The notes below the pieces were generated by a model that saw only the letters and a list, made by a program, of their open reading frames with translations, was not told the DNA's origin and made no database searches. From [Empedobacter] haloabium (GTDB lineage Bacteria; Pseudomonadota; Gammaproteobacteria; Burkholderiales; Burkholderiaceae_D), in NCBI GenBank assembly GCA_008011715.2, contig CP136508.1, positions 5,332,001-5,396,000 of the forward strand: a stretch of 64,000 nucleotides of DNA. Direction: 5' to 3'. Of this stretch, positions 9,360 through 17,894 are shown in pieces (the stretch's first letter is position 1; every line of letters begins with the position of its first letter). The position numbers and the translations under genes are program-made.

Positions 9360-10085
9360 TTACTGCTTGATCGTTGCGAGCTTCGCTTCCAGTGCCTTGA
9401 TGTCGATCGCGCCCGGAATGCGGGTGCCGTCGGCGAAGAAGACCGCCGGCGTGCCGTTGACGTTGAGCTTCTGGCCCAGCGCGAATACCTTGTCGTTGGG
9501 CGTGGTGCAGTTCGCGGGCGCGGCCGGCGCCGCCTTGTTGTTCAGCATCCAGTCGTCCCAGGCCTTGGCGCGGTCGGCCGAGCACCACACGTTCTTCGAC
9601 TTGACCGCCGAATCCGGCGACAGGATGTTGTACAGGTAGGTGTAGATCGTGACGTTGTCGACCTGGTTCAGCGTCTGCTGGCGGAAGCGCTTGCAGTAGC
9701 CGCAGTTCGGGTCCTCGAACACGGCGATGACGCGCTTGCCGTTGCCCTTGACGGTCTTGATGGCCAGATCCAGCGGCAGGTCGGAGAACTTGATCCTGTT
9801 CAGGTCATCCAGGCGGGTCTGCGTCAGGTCCTCGTTCGTCTTCAGGTTGAAGACGTGGCCGACGATCAGGTAGGAGCCCGTCTTGTCGGTATAGCGCACC
9901 TCGTTGCCGACCCGGACTTCGTACAGGCCGCCGTAAGGCGTTTCGCGGATCGAGTCGATCTTGACGTTCTCGCCCAGCTTCGGCTCGACGTTCTTGCGGA
10001 TGGTCGCCTCGACGCTGTTCTGGGCGCCGGCGTGGCTCAGCGCCAGCAGCGATGCGATGGCGAATACGGTTTTCAGCAGTTTCAT
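9360..10085 (-). CDS. dsbC: DsbC-type periplasmic disulfide isomerase
   Basis: 241 residues with a cleavable signal peptide (MKLLKTVFAIASLLALSHAGAQ). Next come a small dimerisation domain and a thioredoxin fold with active site CGYC in EDPNCGYCKRF. A cis-proline loop follows (VNGTPAVFF). Two further cysteines (WCSADR, NCTTP) match the second disulfide of DsbC. It reshuffles wrong disulfides in the periplasm. The ATG at 10085 has GGAG upstream. It sits between the ubiH-type gene and the molybdenum hydroxylase cassette, all on the minus strand. Confidence 0.93.
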   Translation of the reverse strand: MKLLKTVFAIASLLALSHAGAQNSVEATIRKNVEPKLGENVKIDSIRETPYGGLYEVRVGNEVRYTDKTGSYLIVGHVFNLKTNEDLTQTRLDDLNRIKFSDLPLDLAIKTVKGNGKRVIAVFEDPNCGYCKRFRQQTLNQVDNVTIYTYLYNILSPDSAVKSKNVWCSADRAKAWDDWMLNNKAAPAAPANCTTPNDKVFALGQKLNVNGTPAVFFADGTRIPGAIDIKALEAKLATIKQ

Positions 10086-10235
10086 AGGATCTCCGGAATC
10101 GGACAGGCCCCGTGCGCCTTGCGGCGCCCGAGACATCTTGTTGTTGGTTTGCGTGACGTGCACCGACCAGCTTGCATCAATTATGCATCGCAGTTGTGCT
10201 GATATTGTGCGGAATTTGTCTGCCGGCCGAATGCT

Positions 10236-11456
10236 TCAGTGCCTGCCGAGCGCATGCGACATCAGCTGCCGTTTCACGATCGGTAATTTATCCAGCAAGT
10301 TTAGCCCCAAATTGCGCACTACGCGTACCGGTTCGAGGTTGGCCGTGAATAAACGGTGCAGGCCGTCGGTGGTGACCTGCATCGCCAGCACCTCTTCCTT
10401 GCGCGCACGGGCGTAGCGGGCCAGCACGCGGTCGTCGCCGATCGAGCGGTGTTCCTCGCGCTCGGCCACGGCGCGCACCAGGTCGCGCACGTCGCCGAAG
10501 CCCAGGTTCATGCCGTGCCCGGCCAGCGGATGCACGACGTGGGCCGCGTCGCCGACCAGCGCCACGCGCTCGGCCACCAGCGAGTGCGGCCGCATCAGGG
10601 TCAGCGGGAAGGCGCGCACCAGCTCGGGCTGGACAGGCGTCAGCTTGCCCAGCTTGGGCGCCGCGAATTCGGCCAGCCGCTCGGCCAGCGGCGGCGCGCC
10701 TTCGCTGCACAAGGTGTCGGCCAGCGCATCGGGCGCCGACCACACCAGCGAGACGCGGTTGCCCGGCAGCGGCAGCAAGGCGACGATGCCGCGCGTGCAG
10801 GTGAACCACTGCAGCGCGGCGCCGTGGTGCGGCAGCTCGCACTCGAAATTGGCGACGACGCCCTTCTGGTTATACGGCTTGTAATCGAGGCCGATGTCGC
10901 ACTGGCCGCGCACCCACGACTGCGCGCCGTCCGCGCCGACCACCAGCGCGGCGCGCAGCGCGCTGCCGTCATCGAGCTCGATGGTGGCGCCTTCCTGGGT
11001 CGTGCGCAATGCGACGGCACGGCCGCTGACGGCGTGCACGTTCTGGGCGAAGCGCAGCGCGGCGTCCAGCGCCTGGTTCAGGTTGCGGTCCTCGACGATC
11101 CATGCCAGCGTGTCCGCATGGGCGCCGTAGGCGTCGAAATTGATGTGGCCCGGCTGTTCGCCATCGCCCTTGACGATCATCGCATCCACCGGCGCGACGC
11201 GGGCGGCGTCCATCGCACCCCATACCTTCAGCGACGACAGCAGCGCCTGCGCGGTATGGTTGAGCGCATACACGCGCACGTCCCAGCTGGGCTCCAGCCC
11301 ATCCGGCGGCGTGACCGGCGGCGGCCCCAGCAGCGTGACGCTCTGCCCGGCCTGGGCGAACGCGAGGGCGGCCGTCTTGGCGATGGCGCCGTTACCGACG
11401 ATGCAGACGGCCGTCTGCACGTGCTGCTTGCTGGGTGGGGTGGATGATTTGTTCAT
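10236..11456 (-). CDS. UbiH/UbiF/COQ6-family FAD hydroxylase
   Basis: 406-residue FAD-dependent aromatic hydroxylase, probably acting on a ubiquinone precursor. The N-terminal dinucleotide loop reads VGNGAIAKTAALAFAQAG, in place of the commoner GGGxxG; the conserved ring-binding motif LVGDAAHVVHPLAGHGMNLG is intact. WVRGQ/DGAQSWVR in the middle is also typical. The start at 11456 (MNKSSTPPS) is chosen because the longer frame lacks family similarity. Which ring carbon is hydroxylated cannot be decided here. Confidence 0.88.
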   Translation of the reverse strand: MNKSSTPPSKQHVQTAVCIVGNGAIAKTAALAFAQAGQSVTLLGPPPVTPPDGLEPSWDVRVYALNHTAQALLSSLKVWGAMDAARVAPVDAMIVKGDGEQPGHINFDAYGAHADTLAWIVEDRNLNQALDAALRFAQNVHAVSGRAVALRTTQEGATIELDDGSALRAALVVGADGAQSWVRGQCDIGLDYKPYNQKGVVANFECELPHHGAALQWFTCTRGIVALLPLPGNRVSLVWSAPDALADTLCSEGAPPLAERLAEFAAPKLGKLTPVQPELVRAFPLTLMRPHSLVAERVALVGDAAHVVHPLAGHGMNLGFGDVRDLVRAVAEREEHRSIGDDRVLARYARARKEEVLAMQVTTDGLHRLFTANLEPVRVVRNLGLNLLDKLPIVKRQLMSHALGRH

Positions 11457-11620
11457 CCGTCCATTATAGCGACCGTGGGCCATGGACGGCATCCCGATGG
11501 CCCGGCGCGGGCAGGCGACGGGCCGGAGCTGGCGGGAAGGTGGTTTGTTGCGATAAGCAACATGCCGCCGCCATGGTCATTGCTGCCACGGCAAATATCT
11601 CGGCAGATGCTCAATCACTA

Positions 11621-11648
11621 TTGCAAACCTGCATTTGCCTGCTATAAT
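11621..11648 (+). promoter_or_regulatory. Sigma-70 promoter of the first tRNA-Phe gene
   Basis: TTGCAA (11621-11626) and a perfect TATAAT (11643-11648) are separated by 16 bases, and the -10 box ends 10 bases before the tRNA. This is a normal strong tRNA promoter layout. Confidence 0.7.
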
Positions 11649-11658
11649 GCGGCCTCTT

Positions 11659-11734
<76 letters not shown>

Positions 11735-11745
11735 AGAATTCTTGC

Positions 11746-11770
11746 AAACGCCACCCTCGGGTGGCGTTTT
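11746..11770 (+). terminator. Terminator after tRNA-Phe copy 1
   Basis: Hairpin AAACGCCACC-CTC-GGGTGGCGTTTT begins 12 bases after the tRNA and ends in TTTT. Being symmetrical with an A-run on the other side, it could also serve the minus strand. Confidence 0.8.
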
Positions 11771-11786
11771 GCATTGGTGCGCCCAT

Positions 11787-11817
11787 AAAAAAACGGCCCG
11801 TCCAAAGAACGGGCCGC
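11787..11817 (-). terminator. Terminator of the GH64 glucanase gene
   Basis: On the minus strand CGGCCCGTT-CTTTGG-ACGGGCCG is followed by seven T. It lies 33 bases after the glucanase stop. Strong stem and T-tract. Confidence 0.85.
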
Positions 11818-11849
11818 GAAGTACCACCTGGAACTGCTTACTTGGCGAC

Positions 11850-14480
11850 TTACTTGCCGATCGTGTAGGTCACGCTGACCGGCGCCGGCGTATAGATCGA
11901 CGGGCTATGGCCGCCGACATCGTCATACGAGAACCCATAGGCCAGGCCGTTGTAGCTGTGCTCATGCCAGAATTTGGTGAACCAGTTGGCGATCGAGCCG
12001 GCGGGATAGAAGTACGCCGCGTCGTACCAGCGTTCGTTCGGCTGCTCGGCGACGTGGCGATTCAACGCGGCGCAGATCTGGGCTTGCAGCTGGAGCTGCT
12101 TGTTGTACTTGTCCGTGCCTGGCGTGGTGCCGCGCGCATCGTCCAGCAGGCCTTTGCCCAGCAGGACTTCCTGCGTGGTCGGCTTGCCGTAAATCTTGTA
12201 GGTATCGATGCCGTCGGTGAAGGTCAGCACGTCGTCCGGCCCCACCCGACCCGTGAACGTCGGCCAGTCTCCCACTTTCATGACCAGGTCGCGGGAACGG
12301 TACATATTCCAGATTTCGTCGATGTACGCGTCCAGGTAGCCGGCATTCGGGCCCTCGGCATTGAAGGTGGCATGGGCCGGCGCCATGATGCGGGTCGGCG
12401 CGTACGGCGCCTTGGCCAGGGCATGGAACTCGGGCGGCGTTTCCAGGATGAAGCGGGCGATCAGTTCGTCCCGCGTTTCCTTCAGCGTTTCGCCCACCGT
12501 GGCGTCGTAGCCGTCCAGGCCCTGCACGCGCAGGCGCAATGGCAGGCCGAACATATCGACGCGGGTGGTATTGACGAAGATGCCGGGGTAGTCGCTGGCG
12601 GGGCGTGGACGGTTGATATTGAACTCGCCGAAGTCGAACTGCACATCGAGATTCGGATCGGTGCTGTTTTCCAGGTTCGGGCCGGCATAGCCGGTGTTGC
12701 CATTGATGTCGCGGTTGATCTGGACCATCACAGGCTTGCCCACGCTCATATAGATGCGCGCCGACTGGATCGGTGGGATGACGATCGACTTGGCCTGCGC
12801 CAAGGTGATGGCATAGTTGGCATAAGGCTTGTCGCGGTTGGGTACGGGCACGGTGTTGTCCGCTTCCGTGACGGGAACCAGCCTGCCGCTGGCATCGGCC
12901 CGCACGAACTGGCCGGTAGCCCAGTCCTTGCCGATGATGAACCAGTAGATCTGGTCGTCGCGATACTTGCCGCCGGTGCCGTTCTCGATGTTGAACACCG
13001 TCTTGCCGTCCCACGCCGATTCGGCGTTGCTGGTGATCTTGTAGTCGGCCGAGACGACCGGCGACTCCCTGCCGTCCTTGACGGCGATCGCCTTGAGCGT
13101 ATAGGTGTCGCCCTTGACCGGATCGATGGCGAACCAGACCGCGCCGTTGAACTGCGGCGAGGCCGCCGTCGGCAGGCTGCCGTCGGTGGTGTAGTGCACC
13201 GTCGCGCCAGTGGTTTCTGTCAGCATGTTGACGGCGATCCTGCTTGCATAGCTGCCGCTCGCATGCGAGAAGGTCGGCGCGGCCACCGGGCATTGCCGCG
13301 GTTGCGTATCGCAGGCCGTTTGCACGTCGAAGGTCAGGCTGGCCGGGCGCGAGGCCTGGCCGTCCGGCCCGATGGCGATCGCGCTGATCGTCACGGCCGA
13401 GTCGATGCTCAACGGCGTGCCACTATAGAGCCGCGAAGCTGCCGTCGGCGCCTTGCCGTCGAGGGTGTAGTAGATCCTGGTGCCGGCGACGGCGCCAGTG
13501 CCCAGGCCCAGCGTGACCTGGGTGCCGGCGGCAACCTTGCCGCCCACGGCCGGGTTGAACACGGGCTTCGGCACGGCGCTCGGGCAGTCGCCATCGCCGC
13601 ACAGCATGTACTCGAACCAGGCCGAATCCGTGTTGCCGCCGCTGGCCGCTGTGTAGGTGAAGAAGTAGGAAATCTTCGAACCGGCCGCGATCGGGCTGAT
13701 GGTCGGGCCGTTCCAGCGCTGCGCGGCCGCATCGTAGACCATGTTCTCGTCGCGCTGCGCGCCCTTGACGCCAGCCTTGGTGGTGACGAAGTAGTGGACG
13801 ATGTTGGTGCCCGGCGTCGTGGGCGGCTTGTTCCAGATACGTGCCGTCGAACCATCCTCCGCCACACCATGGACCAGGCCCGCCGCACCGACCTGGTAGA
13901 CCGCCGTGGCCACGGGCGACATGGCGCCGTCCTTGATGGCGATGGCCTTGATCGTCTTGCCTGGCGCCGCCACGGTGATCGCGCCGCCATACGCAGCCGA
14001 GGAAGCTGTCGGAGCGCTGCCGTCCACGGTGTAACGGATCGTCGCGCCGGCCGTGGCGCTGGCCAGTGTCACGTTCTGGGTGGTCGTGTAGTTGCCCGGT
14101 GCTGGCGTGAAGACGGGGGCATCGACCGCTAGACCGACGACGCTGGAAGCCCACGGCGTGTCATAGGCGAGACCTGCCTTGGTGTAGGTGAACGAATGAT
14201 TGACGGTACGGCCAGCGCTGGCGGGCACGTCCAGTTCGTACCGTGCGCGGGCCGCGTTGTAGGTCATGAACACGTTTTGCTGGGCCCCGCCATCGACGTT
14301 GTAGTGCGCGATGCTCTGGGTGATGCCGGCGCCCTGGAACCACAGTACCGTCCTGGCGTCGACGATGGCGACGCCCGCCGTGTAATCCGCGGCTTTCGCG
14401 GGCTGGACGAATACCATGGCCAGCAGTGCCAGCATGGCAAGCACCAGCCTTCGGCATGGATCAAAATATTTGCTGTGCAT
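11850..14480 (-). CDS. Secreted multidomain GH64 beta-1,3-glucanase
   Basis: 876 residues with a signal peptide ending about QPAKA. Order from the sequence: CBM56-like domain (about 32-110), chitobiase-type module (VDAPVFTPAPGNYTTT on), second CBM56-like domain (VHGVAEDGSTARIW on), two more chitobiase-type modules (each with TLDGKAPTA/TTDGSLPTA), then a C-terminal GH64 domain from about residue 510. GH64 signs are NIENGTGGKYRDD, VQFDFGEFN, VDMFGLPLRLRV and FWHEHSYNGLAYGFSYDDVGG. The Glu of DFGEFN and the Asp of VDMFG are my candidates for the catalytic pair. The protein should degrade fungal or plant beta-1,3-glucan outside the cell. GGAG precedes the ATG. A LacI regulator lies upstream. Confidence 0.88.
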   Translation of the reverse strand: MHSKYFDPCRRLVLAMLALLAMVFVQPAKAADYTAGVAIVDARTVLWFQGAGITQSIAHYNVDGGAQQNVFMTYNAARARYELDVPASAGRTVNHSFTYTKAGLAYDTPWASSVVGLAVDAPVFTPAPGNYTTTQNVTLASATAGATIRYTVDGSAPTASSAAYGGAITVAAPGKTIKAIAIKDGAMSPVATAVYQVGAAGLVHGVAEDGSTARIWNKPPTTPGTNIVHYFVTTKAGVKGAQRDENMVYDAAAQRWNGPTISPIAAGSKISYFFTYTAASGGNTDSAWFEYMLCGDGDCPSAVPKPVFNPAVGGKVAAGTQVTLGLGTGAVAGTRIYYTLDGKAPTAASRLYSGTPLSIDSAVTISAIAIGPDGQASRPASLTFDVQTACDTQPRQCPVAAPTFSHASGSYASRIAVNMLTETTGATVHYTTDGSLPTAASPQFNGAVWFAIDPVKGDTYTLKAIAVKDGRESPVVSADYKITSNAESAWDGKTVFNIENGTGGKYRDDQIYWFIIGKDWATGQFVRADASGRLVPVTEADNTVPVPNRDKPYANYAITLAQAKSIVIPPIQSARIYMSVGKPVMVQINRDINGNTGYAGPNLENSTDPNLDVQFDFGEFNINRPRPASDYPGIFVNTTRVDMFGLPLRLRVQGLDGYDATVGETLKETRDELIARFILETPPEFHALAKAPYAPTRIMAPAHATFNAEGPNAGYLDAYIDEIWNMYRSRDLVMKVGDWPTFTGRVGPDDVLTFTDGIDTYKIYGKPTTQEVLLGKGLLDDARGTTPGTDKYNKQLQLQAQICAALNRHVAEQPNERWYDAAYFYPAGSIANWFTKFWHEHSYNGLAYGFSYDDVGGHSPSIYTPAPVSVTYTIGK

Positions 14481-14600
14481 ATGAATGTCTCCTGAGTTTT
14501 CTCGCCGTTCGCTTTGCTGCTGTTCGGGGAAGTCATGGCCGTCACGACGCCTGCCGCGAAGGCATGCCAACAAAACCGGCGGCGCAATGCCGCCCTTGAG

Positions 14601-14626
14601 AAAGGCACCGCCGCTGGGAGCGGTGC
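14601..14626 (-). terminator. Probable terminator of the LacI gene
   Basis: On the minus strand the hairpin GCACCGCTCCCAGCGGCGGTGC is followed by CTTTCTC, 88 bases after the lacI-type stop and 121 bases before the glucanase start. The T-tract is weak, so it may only attenuate. Confidence 0.5.
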
Positions 14627-14713
14627 GATAACGCGAACGCGATGACCTGCGCTGGATGAACGAAGCCGCCAGCGCGGCCCCGGTGGAAAAGCAAATGCTG
14701 CTCTCGGGCGCTG

Positions 14714-15739
14714 CTAGTGACGCACGCGCCGGGTCGACTCCCTGACGACAAGCTCCAGGGGCGGCGCGGCGATTTCGGCGCTCTCCCCCGCAATCAGTTT
14801 CAGCATGGCCTGCGCGGCCAGCCTGCCGATCTCGTACACCGGCTGGCGTACGGTGGTCAGGGGCGGCATCAGGTACGTGGAATTGGGCAGGTCGTCATAG
14901 CCGACCAATGAAATATCGTCGGGCACGCGCAGGTTGCGCCGGTACAGCGCGAGCCGGGCGCCGTAGGCCATCTGGTCGTTGGCCGCGAAGACGGCGGTAA
15001 AGTTCTGGCGCGATTCGAGCAGCTGCCCGATGGCCAGCATGCCGCCGGTTTCCATGAAGTCGGCCGGCACCACCAGCTCGGGCACCAGTGCCAGGCCGGC
15101 ATCGGCATGGGCCTGGCGATAGCCGCGCAGGCGCTCGTTGGCGTCCGGATGGTCGGCCGGACCGGAAATGAAGGCGATGCGCGTGTGGCCCAGTTCGATC
15201 AGGTGGCGCGTGGCTTCGCGCGCACCCTCGAAATCGTCGACGTCCACGCTGGCCAGCCGCGGGCCGCTCAGCTGGCGTCCGGTCACGACAATGGGCAGGC
15301 GCTGCGCGTAGTCGAGCAGCTGCTCGTCGCCCAGGCGCCCGGTCAGGACGATGACGCCATCCACGCGGCGCCCCTGCAGCAGGCGCATCTTCGCTTCTTC
15401 CTCCGCCAGGTTCCAGTGGCCGCTGACGAACAGGGGCGAGTAAGGCGTGCGGCGCAAGGCGTCCTCGATGCCGCGCAACGCTTCGCCGTAGAACGGGCTT
15501 TCGATGAATTGGGTCAGGACGCCGATGGTGTAGGTCTGCCCTTTGGCGAGGCTGCGTGCCATCGCGTTGGGCTGGAAATTGAAGCGGGCGATCGTCTGCT
15601 CCACCGCCAGGCGCTTGTCCGCGCTGACCTTTGCGGTGCCGTTGAGGATGCGTGACACCGTACTCGGCGACACCCCGGCCTCGCGGGCGATCAGCTCGAG
15701 AGTCACGGCGGGCGCGGCGGTGTCGGCATCGGTCAACAT
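14714..15739 (-). CDS. LacI-family sugar-responsive regulator
   Basis: 341-residue repressor-type protein. The N-terminal helix-turn-helix is VTLELIAREAGVSPSTVSRIL, followed by the hinge helix (FQPNAMARSLAKG) and a periplasmic-binding-protein-like sensor domain (TYTIGVLTQFIESPFYGE to the end). I start it at the ATG 15739; a TTG nine bases upstream is possible. The next gene in the same direction is the GH64 glucanase, so control of beta-glucan use is likely. Palindromes typical of LacI operators lie in its own promoter and 78 bases upstream, so autoregulation is expected. The inducer is unknown. Confidence 0.9.
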   Translation of the reverse strand: MLTDADTAAPAVTLELIAREAGVSPSTVSRILNGTAKVSADKRLAVEQTIARFNFQPNAMARSLAKGQTYTIGVLTQFIESPFYGEALRGIEDALRRTPYSPLFVSGHWNLAEEEAKMRLLQGRRVDGVIVLTGRLGDEQLLDYAQRLPIVVTGRQLSGPRLASVDVDDFEGAREATRHLIELGHTRIAFISGPADHPDANERLRGYRQAHADAGLALVPELVVPADFMETGGMLAIGQLLESRQNFTAVFAANDQMAYGARLALYRRNLRVPDDISLVGYDDLPNSTYLMPPLTTVRQPVYEIGRLAAQAMLKLIAGESAEIAAPPLELVVRESTRRVRH

Positions 15740-15746
15740 GGGTTTC

Positions 15747-15785
15747 AATATATCGGGATTATGAAAGCGCTGTCAAACGCTTTCT
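15747..15785 (-). promoter_or_regulatory. LacI gene promoter with overlapping operator
   Basis: On the minus strand TTGACA (15776-15771) and TATATT (15752-15747) are 18 bases apart. The spacer contains GCGCTTTCA of the imperfect operator TGACAGCGCTTTCA (15775-15762), and another half site GAAAGCG lies just upstream. The -10 box ends only seven bases before the ATG, so the transcript may be almost leaderless. Binding by the LacI protein here is inferred. Confidence 0.6.
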
Positions 15786-15816
15786 CTGGAAATCTGCACG
15801 GGCAGCCCCAATTTCC

Positions 15817-15830
15817 TGAAAGCGCTTTCA
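15817..15830. promoter_or_regulatory. LacI-type operator, perfect palindrome
   Basis: TGAAAGCGCTTTCA is a perfect 14-bp palindrome of the NNNNCGNNNN LacI-family type. It lies between the LacI gene and the SCO gene end, upstream of the LacI promoter, and matches the imperfect site at 15762-15775 at 13 of 14 positions. Confidence 0.65.
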
Positions 15831-15876
15831 ACCTCATCGAGCGTTTGCCCGTGTGTACAGGACGGGGGAAACCGCG

Positions 15877-16536
15877 CTAGCGTTCCATCAGCAGCGTCTG
15901 GATATCGGTGAAGATCACGTCCGGCATCAGGTAAGCGGTCGTATAGATCTCCCGCACCCGCCCGCGCGCGTCGATCAGGAACACTTTCAGCAGGTGATTG
16001 TAGAAGCGCGTGGGACGCCCCTGCGCATCCACGTTGACCGAGACGTCCTGGCCGAAGCCGTCGATGATCGGCCGCAGCTCGGCTGCGCTGCGCGTCGTCA
16101 GGAAGTGCCAGCGCAATGGGCTGCCGGGCGCGGCGAGGTTGCCGGCGTAATGCCGCAGTGCCGTCGGCGTGTCGTTGCTGGGGTCGAACGACAGGCTGAC
16201 GAAGCGCACACGCCGGGCCATTTCCGGCTTGGCCAGCAAGCGGGTGCGCAGGTCGGAGAAAGTCTGGAACGCCAGCGGACAGCCGACGGGATCGACACAA
16301 TACGTGTAGATAAAGCTGAGCAGCGTCACCTTGCCCGTCGTGTAGCGGCGCAGCGGCCCGGCCGTGCCGTCCGATTCCAGCACCGCGCCATCGGCCGCCG
16401 GCTGGATCGATTCGAGCCGGTAGCTGCCGGGCGCCGGCACCGTGAATTGCTGGCGCGGGGGACTGGCCGCCAGCGCGTGCGCCAGGCCCAGGCCGGCCAG
16501 CGCAGCGCACAACAGGACGTCAGCGCGCCGGCGCAC
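15877..16536 (-). CDS. SCO1/SenC-family copper protein, MtoY-like
   Basis: 219 residues with a signal peptide (LLCAALAGLGLAHALAA) and a thioredoxin-like SCO domain. The copper cysteines appear as TYCVDPVGCPLA, a CX5C spacing instead of the usual CX3C of SCO1; SLSFDPSNDTP and the later conserved His (YNHLLKVFLID) are present. It overlaps the SBP56 gene by 17 bases and so is translationally coupled to it. In known methanethiol oxidase clusters a SCO gene (mtoY) accompanies mtoX and is thought to deliver copper. That role here is inferred from the pairing. Confidence 0.82.
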   Translation of the reverse strand: MRRRADVLLCAALAGLGLAHALAASPPRQQFTVPAPGSYRLESIQPAADGAVLESDGTAGPLRRYTTGKVTLLSFIYTYCVDPVGCPLAFQTFSDLRTRLLAKPEMARRVRFVSLSFDPSNDTPTALRHYAGNLAAPGSPLRWHFLTTRSAAELRPIIDGFGQDVSVNVDAQGRPTRFYNHLLKVFLIDARGRVREIYTTAYLMPDVIFTDIQTLLMER

Positions 16537-17851
16537 CGCGGTCCGCGATCGCGGTGCCGGAAATGGCCGCGACGCCGCCAGGCTTGGCCGTGAACTTCAT
16601 GTGGTGGGCGCGCCCCAGCCCTTCCTTGGTGAAGTCGATCTTCCACTGCTCGCGCAGCTCCTTGCCGTCCCAGCTGAACAGCTTGAGGAACTGCTCGTTG
16701 TCGTTCCCCTTCTTGTCCCAGTTCGCCAGCAGGCTGCTGGTCACGTAGACGCGCTTGCCGTCCCAGCTCTGGCTGACCATGTTGACCTGCTTGCCGGTCA
16801 CCTTTTCATAGACCTGCTTCGGCGCCGCCGGATTGGTCAGGTCGAACAGCCGCGTCTTGCCATCCATGAAGGTGTTGACCCACAGGCTCTTGCCGTTGGC
16901 GGCGATCGAGATGTCGACGGGCAGCGGGATCTTGGCCGGGTCGCCGATCGGGGCCACGTCGCGCGCCTGCCACTCGCCCCGTTCGTCCTGCTTGATCAGC
17001 CACAGCCTGGACGTCAGCGCCGAGGCCGTGATGGCCCAGTTGTCGCCTTCGTTCAGCGACCAGCGGATTTCCAGCGGCGCACCCGGCGTGCCCAGTACCT
17101 TCGTCGGCTTCATCGCCTTGAAGTCCCACACGACCATCGTGTTGCCGAAGTTTTTCATGGCGGCGGGGTCGGCCATCAGCTTGCCCAGGTCCATCATGTA
17201 ATTCTTGTGGCCCGTGAAGCTGGAGGTCAGCATCACGTTCCTGTTGGGGTTGACGGCGATGTCGTAGCCGTAGCCATCGGCCTGTACGGCGCCCGGCAGC
17301 GCGGTCGGGATGGCGTGGCTGGTCACGTAGTCGCCCTTGTTGTTATACACCACGATGCCGGTCGCGCCGCCATGGTCGCGCGCGTTCGACAGGGTGCCGA
17401 TCAGCATGCGGCCGGGGATCGGGTAAAACGTGTGCGGGCCGACGAAGCCGCTCTTTCCCGGCAGGTCCGAAATCGTCTTTACCAGCTTGGGCCGGGCGGG
17501 ATTGGTGCCGACATCGAAGACGAAGATCTTGCTGTCGTCCAGGCGGCCGGCCCACAGGTAGCGGCGGTCGTCGGTAAAGCCCATGTGATGGGCCTCGCCC
17601 CGGCCACCGACGGATACCACGTCCACCACCTTGCCATACTTTGGCGAACGGGGATTGACGTCGACTGTAACGAGCTTGTCCGCACCGTCTCCCAGGCCGG
17701 GCACGCCCAGGGTCCAGACGTGCAGGTAGTCCTCCTGGCCCTTGATCAGGTTGGCCATGTAAGGGGAGTTGCAGGTTTCGTCGGCCGTCGCCGTTGCCAT
17801 CGGCAACAGCAGGGCGACGAGCCAAGGAAGCAGACGACGCGACGTTTTCAT
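16520..17851 (-). CDS. mtoX: SBP56-family protein, probable methanethiol oxidase
   Basis: 443-residue beta-propeller of the selenium-binding protein 56 family. Diagnostic stretches include YLHVWTLGVPGLGDGADKLV, GRGEAHHMGFTDDRRYLWAG, GFVGPHTFYPIPGRML and MLTSSFTGHKNYMMDLGKL; the His-rich motifs are the expected metal ligands. Bacterial members are copper-dependent methanethiol oxidases giving formaldehyde, sulfide and peroxide (MtoX). An N-terminal signal peptide (RLLPWLVALLLPMATATA) places it in the periplasm. The ATG at 17851 has GGGGAG seven bases upstream. The third gene often found, a MauG-like cytochrome (mtoZ), is absent from the window. Enzyme activity is inferred from family. Confidence 0.85.
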   Translation of the reverse strand: MKTSRRLLPWLVALLLPMATATADETCNSPYMANLIKGQEDYLHVWTLGVPGLGDGADKLVTVDVNPRSPKYGKVVDVVSVGGRGEAHHMGFTDDRRYLWAGRLDDSKIFVFDVGTNPARPKLVKTISDLPGKSGFVGPHTFYPIPGRMLIGTLSNARDHGGATGIVVYNNKGDYVTSHAIPTALPGAVQADGYGYDIAVNPNRNVMLTSSFTGHKNYMMDLGKLMADPAAMKNFGNTMVVWDFKAMKPTKVLGTPGAPLEIRWSLNEGDNWAITASALTSRLWLIKQDERGEWQARDVAPIGDPAKIPLPVDISIAANGKSLWVNTFMDGKTRLFDLTNPAAPKQVYEKVTGKQVNMVSQSWDGKRVYVTSSLLANWDKKGNDNEQFLKLFSWDGKELREQWKIDFTKEGLGRAHHMKFTAKPGGVAAISGTAIADRGAPAR

Positions 17852-17881
17852 GCGCATTCTCCCCGCGGTTAGAGTGAATCG

Positions 17882-17887
17882 ATTATA
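17882..17887 (-). promoter_or_regulatory. Candidate -10 box for mtoX
   Basis: A perfect TATAAT on the minus strand lies 30 bases upstream of the mtoX start, just past the stop of the helicase fusion. No good -35 box is seen at 16-18 bases, so an activator may be needed. Confidence 0.35.
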
Positions 17888-17894
17888 GGCACGG

